Below are positions 1 to 4,789 of a DNA stretch of 5,012 bases, piece after piece. The position numbers and the translations under genes are program-made. Location of the stretch: assembly GCA_002482725.1 (NCBI GenBank), contig DLGO01000092.1:15130-20141 (forward strand), read 5' to 3'. The DNA is from Bacteroidetes bacterium UBA7692 (lineage in GTDB: Bacteria; Bacteroidota; Bacteroidia; Chitinophagales; LD1). A model generated the notes under the pieces. The model was not told the origin of the DNA. It searched no databases and worked only from the letters and a program-made list of their open reading frames with translations. Every line of letters begins with the position of its first letter. The first letter of the stretch is position 1.

Positions 1-483
1 CGCTCGCAGATAGCTTTCGCTGAGCTGAAGGACTTCCTGATCCTACAACCTACCATGGCATCTCCTTCAGTAGAAGGCGATACCCTGAAGATTTCCGCCA
101 CCCACACTTTTGGATCCGGAGACGGCTTTGTTAAAGCAAGTGGCTACCAAGATGGCGGCGAGATGTCCGGCGAGAGCTCAGGCGACGCGGGATTTCAAAC
201 GCCCATCCCTTATGCCTTTAAAATGTTCCTGGTAGGTGACCAGCGTGCGCTGCGCGAAAAAGTGCAGAACATGATGAACCGCGGCTTCATTGTAATTATC
301 AATGACCCCGAATGCAAAACGGTGCGTTATCTGCAGCTGGGCTGCGAGTGTGACCCTGCCATTGTAAGCAAGATTTCTTATACCTCTGGTAACAAGAAAT
401 CAGGTGGCAAGAAAGGATATGAAGTAACCTTCACAGCTCCTTGCCTGCTTGACTACCTGGGTACATTAACCTACAAAGCGTAA
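1..483 (+). CDS. Tail-tube-like structural protein, 5' end outside the window
   Basis: This is probably the major tail tube (or closely related tail) protein of the phage, which would polymerise into the inner tube of the tail. The frame is open from base 1 to the TAA at 481-483. The first ATG is at 55, but the residues before it (reading IAFAELKDFLILQPT) continue smoothly into the rest and resemble the N-terminal part of Bacteroidota phage tail tube proteins, so I treat the Met at 55 as internal and the gene as 5'-truncated by the window. Numbered from that Met, the protein has alternating beta-type segments: LKISATHTF (about 11-19), a Gly/Ser-rich stretch with GEMSGESSGDAG (34-45), a hydrophobic strand FIVII (78-82) and a C-terminal YEVTFTA (121-127). 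The order 'TATHTF, GF-K, GE-GE, FIV-I, G-ungapped-YEVTFTA' is what I recall from the family. It is followed after 12 nt by a 64-residue gene. The alternative is another beta-rich virion protein; the tail-tube call is by resemblance only. Confidence 0.6.
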   Translation, partial: RSQIAFAELKDFLILQPTMASPSVEGDTLKISATHTFGSGDGFVKASGYQDGGEMSGESSGDAGFQTPIPYAFKMFLVGDQRALREKVQNMMNRGFIVIINDPECKTVRYLQLGCECDPAIVSKISYTSGNKKSGGKKGYEVTFTAPCLLDYLGTLTYKA

Positions 484-495
484 AACCCCCTTTTT

Positions 496-690
496 ATGAA
501 AATAGGTAAATACCAATTGGTACTTGATGTAAAGCCGGACCAGGAACTGGAGTTCCAATGCGGAATTAAGAAAAAAGCTAAACACCTGACCGAAGCAGAC
601 TGCCAGCAAATAGTTGCCAGTAAGTGCACAGATGTTGTGCTGTTAGAAGAAACAGCACCCGCAAAAACAAGCAAAGCCGAATCCAAGTAA
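496..690 (+). CDS. Small hypothetical phage protein (64 aa)
   Basis: I do not recognise this gene. It encodes 64 residues with an N-terminal beta-like part (KYQLVLDVKPDQELEFQ, about 5-21), a basic patch KKKAK (25-29), a short helix-like stretch starting TEADCQQIVAS (32-42), a hydrophobic VVLLEE, and a low-complexity Ala/Lys/Ser tail (APAKTSKAESK) likely to be disordered. There is no signal peptide or membrane segment. It starts 12 nt after the tail-tube-like gene, behind the G-poor spacer AACCCCCTTTTT, and is the last gene before a strong terminator, so it is presumably co-transcribed with the tail tube. In lambda-like phages this slot often holds a tail assembly chaperone, but I see no usable frameshift site and do not make that assignment. 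The frame looks real: it fills the space between the stop of its neighbour and the terminator without overlap. Confidence 0.7.
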   Translation: MKIGKYQLVLDVKPDQELEFQCGIKKKAKHLTEADCQQIVASKCTDVVLLEETAPAKTSKAESK

Positions 691-707
691 CCGACCCTTT
701 AACCACT

Positions 708-743
708 AAAGAAGCCCGTACCGCCCTGCGGACGGGCTTCTTT
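708..743 (+). terminator. Rho-independent terminator between tail-tube unit and the downstream cluster
   Basis: A perfect 12-bp inverted repeat pairs AAAGAAGCCCGT (708-719) with ACGGGCTTCTTT (732-743). Inside it CCG (721-723) can pair with CGG (729-731), leaving a bulged A at 720 and a five-base loop CCCTG. The descending arm runs into TTCTTTCATTT (738-748), a U-rich exit. It starts 18 nt after the stop of the 64-residue gene and ends 13 nt before the next ATG. The ascending arm begins with AAAGAAG, so weaker termination of leftward transcription is also possible. The structure is read directly; termination is inferred. Confidence 0.85.
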
Positions 744-756
744 CATTTAAGAACCT

Positions 757-981
757 ATGGCAACACTATCAGAAATCATTTCAGGACCAACACCGCCCGC
801 CGTTACAGCTGCTGTCGCAGCAAGTACGGTAGTTATCCAGGGCATAATAGACCAGCTCAGGGACGCACCGCTCCCTGCGCACGACCTCTACTGGATAATC
901 AAAGGCCTTAGTATCCTGAATGTGCTGATAGCCGGGGCCGCCATATTCATTAACTCTAAAAAAGCATCCGAAAACACATGA
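757..981 (+). CDS. Small two-helix membrane protein, holin-like candidate (74 aa)
   Basis: The 74-residue product has two hydrophobic stretches. One is weak and Ala/Val-rich (AVTAAVAASTVVIQGII, about 15-31); the other is a stronger membrane segment (GLSILNVLIAGAAIFI, about 50-65). Between them is a short polar turn with DQLRDAPLPAHD, and a short polar tail with two lysines (NSKKASENT) follows. This small size, two-helix layout and basic tail fit the general pattern of class II-type phage holins, which make holes in the inner membrane to release an endolysin. However, there is no family motif to prove it, and small membrane proteins of unknown role are common in phage clusters. It is the first gene after the terminator, with the start at ATG 757 behind TTTAAGAACCT, and overlaps the next gene by 4 nt (ATGA at 978-981), so the two are probably translationally coupled and may act together. 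The lysis-type peptidase is about 3.3 kb downstream rather than adjacent. Confidence 0.65.
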   Translation: MATLSEIISGPTPPAVTAAVAASTVVIQGIIDQLRDAPLPAHDLYWIIKGLSILNVLIAGAAIFINSKKASENT

Positions 982-1253
982 CAAAAGACATACTACAATA
1001 CATCAATACCGCTTTGTTCGGTATTGCCTGCTGGCTTTTCAGCCACCAGATGGACAGGCTCGACAGTATAGAAAATAAGCTCGTAGCCCTTGGAGAAAAC
1101 AAGGTCCGCACCGAGGATATAATGAAAAATACTATAGAGCACCTGGCACAGCTGGAGGGCGACTGCCGCGAAAACAGCAGGCTCATTGCCCTGGTACGCA
1201 ATTACGCAACACTCCCTAAAGAAACAAAAGTTGAATCAGGATATCGCCGTTAG
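978..1253 (+). CDS. Small N-terminally anchored coiled-coil protein (91 aa)
   Basis: The 91-residue product has one N-terminal hydrophobic segment (ILQYINTALFGIACWLF, about 5-21) and then a long charged helix of coiled-coil type. Hydrophobic positions occur at L28, I31, L35 and L38, and again at I48, I53, L56 and L59 among many Asp, Glu, Lys and Arg residues. The tail is short and basic (SGYRR). This is the shape of a membrane-anchored protein with a soluble helical domain. Spanin-like (Rz-type) or holin-partner roles are possible because it is coupled to the preceding two-helix membrane protein through an ATGA overlap. I recognise no family motif, so the function is unassigned. Its 3' end overlaps the following gene by 23 nt if that gene starts at the TTG at 1231. 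Confidence 0.65.
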   Translation: MTKDILQYINTALFGIACWLFSHQMDRLDSIENKLVALGENKVRTEDIMKNTIEHLAQLEGDCRENSRLIALVRNYATLPKETKVESGYRR

Positions 1254-1578
1254 TAACAACGCAATTATTGAGGATTGGGTACCGGCCTTTGTGCGCGAAG
1301 TAAACGCAGAAAAGGACCGCCTGGGCATTAAGCACAACCGGGACAAAAGGGCCATACCCTCCAAAGGCTCCACCAAAAAGGAGAGAGGAGAAATCCGCCG
1401 TATTGGTGTAAAAATGACCAAAGGCGAAGTGTTTACCCATAAGGGCGTAGGTGGGAGGGGAGCGAGGCAGGCAAAGCCCTGGTTCAACCCGATAGCTGAA
1501 ACCGCAGTGGATGAGCTGGCCAGCGCCATTGCCGAGAACACAGGCGACATCATATCAAAATCCCTATCCATCCGATGA
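1231..1578 (+). CDS. Neck / HK97 gp10-like head-tail joining protein, probable TTG start
   Basis: This 115-residue product probably helps close the neck or join head to tail. Visible features are an N-terminal helix (IIEDWVPAFVREVNAEKDRLGI, split by charged residues), a basic middle rich in Lys and Arg, a strand-like VFTHKGVGG, a Gly/Arg loop, and then AKPWFNPIAETAVDELASAIAE. The 'aromatic/Pro motif followed by a long C-terminal helix' at the end is the pattern I associate with HK97 gp10-type and related neck proteins, which have 'P-F-L-P-helix' there. The reading frame has no ATG before its first conserved part. A TTG at 1186 would overlap the upstream gene by 68 nt; the TTG at 1231, preceded by A-rich CTAAAGAAACAAAAG, gives a more ordinary 23-nt overlap and is my choice. 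It ends in an ATGA overlap with the next gene. The frame is well supported; the function is tentative. Confidence 0.55.
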   Translation: MNQDIAVSNNAIIEDWVPAFVREVNAEKDRLGIKHNRDKRAIPSKGSTKKERGEIRRIGVKMTKGEVFTHKGVGGRGARQAKPWFNPIAETAVDELASAIAENTGDIISKSLSIR

Positions 1579-1868
1579 TAAAGCTAAAAGAAGCCATACT
1601 GCAGATACGCTCCGGCCAGCCATTTGACCTGGAGGTTTGCTCCCTGGACCTAAACCGCAAAACCGGTGGCGAGCGAAAAGTATATGCCGGAGCCATACTG
1701 AGCACGGCACAACCTGGCATGAAACAAACAGACGGTGCTGCAGCAGAGAAGCAAAGGCGCTACCATGGTACCAACCTTACCATGAATATCGCTTTGCCCA
1801 ATGGAGATATTGAAACCATTCACACACCCCTAATCGAATCCTTTAACCACAAACAGATACTACTATAA
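1575..1868 (+). CDS. Small conserved-looking hypothetical protein upstream of the portal gene
   Basis: I cannot name this protein. It has an N-terminal helix (LKEAILQIRSGQPF, about 4-17), then strand-like stretches DLEVCSLDL and RKVYAGAIL around a KTGGE turn (about 30-34). A polar, probably flexible middle (about 46-63) follows, and the C-terminal half is beta-rich (NLTMNIALPNGDIETIHTPLI). The pattern 'helix, strand, K-TGGE turn, strand, ending in PNG-I-hydrophobic strands' looks like a small compact beta fold and not random sequence. The start overlaps the stop of the neck-like gene (ATGA, 1575-1578). The stop TAA shares one base with the portal ATG (TAATG at 1866-1870), so all three genes are likely translated in a coupled way and in fixed proportion. 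Position suggests a virion or assembly role close to the portal; that is inference. Confidence 0.7.
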   Translation: MIKLKEAILQIRSGQPFDLEVCSLDLNRKTGGERKVYAGAILSTAQPGMKQTDGAAAEKQRRYHGTNLTMNIALPNGDIETIHTPLIESFNHKQILL

Positions 1869-3253
1869 TGGATGGCATAACCCTAAACAAGGTCGGCGAC
1901 AGCCTGGCCAAAGGCATTTTTTCAGAATCCAAAACCGCTTCCGCTCCCTCACCTGCAGAAAGCGGCAAGGTGTATGAGGCCAATTACCGAAAGGCATTTG
2001 CCGTAAACCCCGTGCTATACTGGGGCGAAAACAATAAATACCCGTGGGACCTGGACGAGGTGGCAAAGAAGTGCAACACCCTGGAAGCCGGGCTAATGGT
2101 GCTCGGTGATCACATGGTTGGCCAGGGCCTGTATATATACCGTGACGTGGTAGAAAATGGCGTGAAGTCCACCAAGGAAATCATTATACCGGAAATAGAA
2201 GAGTGGCTAGAATCCAGCTGCTTTGATACATACTACGATGCCGCCTGCAGGGAATACCTGCGCTGGGCCAATATCTACCCGCTGTACAAAATGAACAAGG
2301 ACCGGAAGATCGTTCAGGTAGATATCGAAAGCAGCATGTACAGCCGCCTGGAGCTACCCAACCCTAATACCGGGCGAAATGAGAACATATACACCAGCGC
2401 TCAATGGGTTAACGGGCTAACCCTGAAAGGTTCTACGATACCTGCCAACCTGAAACAATGGGTGGCGAAATACCCGCTGATAACGGAAATGGGAGGAGTG
2501 GACACCATGACCTATGCGAAGAACTACTTCACCTTTGCCCAGCACATTACCCTATATACCAGTGGTAAAAGCTATGGCCGTGCTCCGTGGCATGCTGCCT
2601 ATGAGAATGGCTGGATAGCTATATCAATATCTGTACCGGAGATAAAAAAGCGCCTGTTCGAATGGAGCGTAACCCTCAATTATGTGATATACATACACGA
2701 GGACTACTGGAAAAACAAGTATGAGGGCAAATGGGAAACCATGTCTACCGAGGAAAAGGAAATCAAGATAAAAGCCAGGCAGAAGGAAATAGAATCCAAC
2801 CTGGTAGGCAAGGATAATGCCTATAAAACAATATTCAGCTCTATGGGTACCGATGACCGCGGCAACCCTATCATGAGCCTGAAGATAGAAGTGGTAGACA
2901 ATAAGATGCGTGAAGGCAACTTCATTCCTGATAGCCAGGTGGCCGACTCACAGATCATGTTTTCGGTGGCCGTGGATCCAGGGCTTTTAGGCCTTGTAGT
3001 ACCAGGTGGTAAGCAGGGCGGCGGAAGCGGTAGCAACATCCGTGAAGCAAGCCTTGCCCTAAATGCCAGGCTGCGCCCGCACAAAAACAAAATCCTGAAA
3101 CCCTTTTACATGGTAAAGAAATTCCACGGGTGGGACAAATCCAATCCCGCCGGACCAAATGAAAGCCGGATAAAAATCGGTGTCCGGGATTACATGATCA
3201 ACACACTTGATGGCCGCGCACCCGCTGCCGGTACCGAAGTAACCTCAGCTTAA
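1868..3253 (+). CDS. Phage portal-like protein (461 aa)
   Basis: Likely the portal protein, the ring at one capsid vertex through which DNA is packaged and leaves and to which the tail attaches. Supporting features, in order: a polar N-terminal arm (1-40); YWGENNKYPWDLDEVAKKCN (51-70), matching the portal pattern in which 'Y-G-NN-YP' is followed by a helix; a helix ending in GDHMVGQGLYI (80-90), like the 'G-K-I-G-G' edge of portal proteins; a long helical/wing part that includes a charged helix (about 293-311); SLKIEVVDNK (337-346); DSQVADSQIMFSVAVDPGLLG (355-375 region); and a Gly/Ser-rich loop GGKQGGGSGSN (380-390) followed by IREASLALNARLRPHKNKILKPF (391-413 region), which resembles the crown/stem end of portals. 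At 461 residues it is within the family's normal range. The gene abuts its upstream neighbour (TAATG). A different large head/neck protein is possible but less likely. Unusually, it sits between tail-tube and tape-measure genes. Confidence 0.72.
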   Translation: MDGITLNKVGDSLAKGIFSESKTASAPSPAESGKVYEANYRKAFAVNPVLYWGENNKYPWDLDEVAKKCNTLEAGLMVLGDHMVGQGLYIYRDVVENGVKSTKEIIIPEIEEWLESSCFDTYYDAACREYLRWANIYPLYKMNKDRKIVQVDIESSMYSRLELPNPNTGRNENIYTSAQWVNGLTLKGSTIPANLKQWVAKYPLITEMGGVDTMTYAKNYFTFAQHITLYTSGKSYGRAPWHAAYENGWIAISISVPEIKKRLFEWSVTLNYVIYIHEDYWKNKYEGKWETMSTEEKEIKIKARQKEIESNLVGKDNAYKTIFSSMGTDDRGNPIMSLKIEVVDNKMREGNFIPDSQVADSQIMFSVAVDPGLLGLVVPGGKQGGGSGSNIREASLALNARLRPHKNKILKPFYMVKKFHGWDKSNPAGPNESRIKIGVRDYMINTLDGRAPAAGTEVTSA

Positions 3254-3268
3254 AAACCCCTGAACGCT

Positions 3269-4264
3269 ATGCTTATAACTACAACCGCTGAACTCAAAGT
3301 CTACCTGCCGGTAGAAAAAGCTATGGTAAACCAAAGCTTTTCGCCATACATAGAACAGGCAGAAGACAACTATATCGCCCCAATCCTGGGCGATGCATTG
3401 CTGGCCACGCTACGCGCCAACTATGCAGCAAATACCCTGACAGCTGACCAGGTGAAACTTTTGGACCAGGTGCGAAAGGTGATAGCCCCTATCGCATTTT
3501 ACCTCTATACCCCCATACTGAACGTAAGGATAACTGAAGGAGGCCTGGTAACTTCTGAAACGCAAACGACCCAGCGCGCGGCCAAATGGATGGTGGACGG
3601 TATGCGCCTGCAGTTGCTGTCTACCGGCTATAAGGCAATAGATAACCTGTTCAAGTATCTGGAGAAAAATACTGCAGCTGACTTTTATGCCAGCTGGAAA
3701 GCTGGCACCGGGTATTCCCAGTACAACCGCTTTTTTATCCGCAATGCCGATGAGATGACCAGGGGCGGTGCGCCCATCCATGGGAGCCGCTGGCTGTATA
3801 CCCGCATGGAATCCATCATCGACAGCGTTGAGATCAGGTTCATTGAAGGCGAAATATCGCCCGGGCTCTTTGCTGCTTTAAAGGCACGTGCAGCTGCCGG
3901 TACCCTCTCGGCTGATGACAGGATCCTGATTGGCTACATACAAAAGCCATTGGCCTGCCATGCCTATAGTGAGGCCCTGAAGGATGCAAGCTTCAGGCAG
4001 GAACAGTTTGTAGTGAACGTAACGCCTACCGAAGCCATTAAGGAAGTTGACCTGGGCATACAGCAGTTCTCATCCATAATAAAAGAATACCGCGAACAGG
4101 GAGATATGTTCATAGACAGGCTAAGGACGTACCTCAATCAGACTTCCAGCGCTATCCTCTTTCCGGAATATTTCTCAAGCTCCCTATACAGGTCCCCGGG
4201 AGTTGATTCCGGTGGCAGCCTGTACGAAAACGACAGTTCCAGCGGAACTTTTTTCATGATGTAA
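3269..4264 (+). CDS. DUF6712-like two-repeat protein, putative head-tail connector (331 aa)
   Basis: The sequence resembles the family I know as DUF6712 from Bacteroidota prophages; its role is not established, but position next to the portal suggests a connector or other neck part. The N-terminus starts TTAELKVYLPVEKAM, then FSPYIEQAEDNYIAPILGD (24-42), a helix-rich stretch with NTLTADQVKLLDQVRKVIAPIA (55-76), and GYKAIDNLFKYLEKN (120-134). The second half repeats the same plan: TRMESIIDSVEIRFIEGEIS (178-197), GTLSADDRILIGYIQKPLA (211-229), and GDMFIDRLRTYLNQ (278-291). Residues 41-81 align without gaps to 197-237 (offset 156), and the GxxxIDxLxxYL motif recurs at offset 158, so the protein is an internal tandem duplication. 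The C-terminal tail is Ser/Gly-rich. It is separated from the portal by 15 nt and from the peptidase by 12 nt. An alternative is a capsid-decoration or assembly protein. Confidence 0.6.
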   Translation: MLITTTAELKVYLPVEKAMVNQSFSPYIEQAEDNYIAPILGDALLATLRANYAANTLTADQVKLLDQVRKVIAPIAFYLYTPILNVRITEGGLVTSETQTTQRAAKWMVDGMRLQLLSTGYKAIDNLFKYLEKNTAADFYASWKAGTGYSQYNRFFIRNADEMTRGGAPIHGSRWLYTRMESIIDSVEIRFIEGEISPGLFAALKARAAAGTLSADDRILIGYIQKPLACHAYSEALKDASFRQEQFVVNVTPTEAIKEVDLGIQQFSSIIKEYREQGDMFIDRLRTYLNQTSSAILFPEYFSSSLYRSPGVDSGGSLYENDSSSGTFFMM

Positions 4265-4276
4265 ACCCACAACCCT

Positions 4277-4777
4277 ATGGACCAGATAACCCTAAAGCGC
4301 ATTGAATTGCTGCACCCTAAGCTTCGGGATGAAGCACTCGCCATTTACAAAGAGATCTGCACTGAGCTGAAAGGCAAAGCGATGTGCCGCTTTGCCTGGA
4401 CCTTCCGGTCATTTGCAGAACAGCAGCAACTATTCCGACAGGGCCGCAATGGTGTACCTGGTAGTATTGTTACAAAGGCACAAGCCGGCGACAGCTACCA
4501 TAACTACGGCCTTGCCATTGATATCGTGCTGATAAAAGACACGGACGGCAATGGTTCCTATGAAACAGCCAGTTGGGAAACCAAAGCCGATTTCGACAAT
4601 GATAAGGTAGCCGACTGGATGGAGGTAGTCCGCATTTTCAAGAAATACGGATGGGAGTGGGGCGGTGACTGGAAGTTCCTGGACCTGCCGCATTTCCAAA
4701 AAACCTTTGGCAAAACCTGCATGCAGCTTAAAGCAATCCGCCGAACCCAGGGCGGGATTGATTACCCAAACTTTTAA
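4277..4777 (+). CDS. M15-family peptidoglycan peptidase (endolysin or virion-associated lysin)
   Basis: A zinc D,D-/L-Ala-D-Glu-type peptidase of family M15 (VanY/phage-T5 endolysin/CwlK-like) that should cut peptide stems of peptidoglycan. The zinc-site signature is intact: SYHNYGLAIDI gives H75 and D82 (S-x-H-x(3)-G-x-A-x-D), and DLPHF gives the third ligand H139 with D136 as the expected catalytic acid; GWEWGGDW (125-132) is the usual strand before it. R44 and the RSFAEQQQLF part (44-53) fit the substrate-side helix. Between the two zinc motifs lie two EF-hand-like loops, D88/D90/N92/G93/E96 and D105/D107/D109/D113/E116; the T5 enzyme is known to be calcium-regulated, so calcium control is plausible here. 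With 166 residues it is a complete single-domain enzyme with no signal peptide and no cell-wall-binding domain. It lies between the DUF6712-like gene and the tape-measure gene, 12 nt from each. A lysis role would need a holin; a tail-borne entry role is the alternative. Confidence 0.85.
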   Translation: MDQITLKRIELLHPKLRDEALAIYKEICTELKGKAMCRFAWTFRSFAEQQQLFRQGRNGVPGSIVTKAQAGDSYHNYGLAIDIVLIKDTDGNGSYETASWETKADFDNDKVADWMEVVRIFKKYGWEWGGDWKFLDLPHFQKTFGKTCMQLKAIRRTQGGIDYPNF

Positions 4778-4789
4778 AACCAAACCACT

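Noticed and set aside
55..57. ATG at 55 as the start of the tail-tube-like gene.
   Set aside because: The frame is open to base 1 and the upstream residues continue the family-like N-terminal pattern; there is no stop or spacer of the type seen at the other gene starts.
624..911. Open frame in -1 phase relative to the 64-residue gene, with a CAAAAAC heptamer at 662-668, suggesting a tail-chaperone type programmed frameshift.
   Set aside because: The heptamer is in the wrong phase: the zero-frame codons are GCA AAA ACA, so both tRNAs could not re-pair after a -1 slip. The extension reads through the terminator and is a Arg/Thr/Pro-rich out-of-phase shadow of the 74-residue membrane protein.
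1380..1416. GGAGAGAGGAG purine run upstream of an in-frame ATG at 1414, resembling a ribosome binding site.
   Set aside because: The distance to the ATG is too long, the Met is inside a continuous conserved-looking frame, and the other genes here do not use Shine-Dalgarno sites.
1236..1571. Minus-strand frame of 111 codons opposite the neck-like gene.
   Set aside because: The plus-strand frame is linked to both neighbours by overlaps and ends in a neck-like motif; the antisense frame has no independent support.
3410..3781. Minus-strand frame of 123 codons opposite the DUF6712-like gene.
   Set aside because: It lies wholly inside a well-supported plus-strand gene, has no recognisable motif, and its composition is that of an antisense shadow.
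1278..3904. Five copies of the palindrome GGTACC (1278, 1767, 2846, 3230, 3899), more than chance would suggest for 5 kb, and a shared 12-mer GCTGCCGGTACC at 3224 and 3893.
   Set aside because: All copies lie in coding sequence in ordinary codons for Gly-Thr or similar pairs, with no regular spacing or shared flanks; this is likely codon usage, not a functional repeat.
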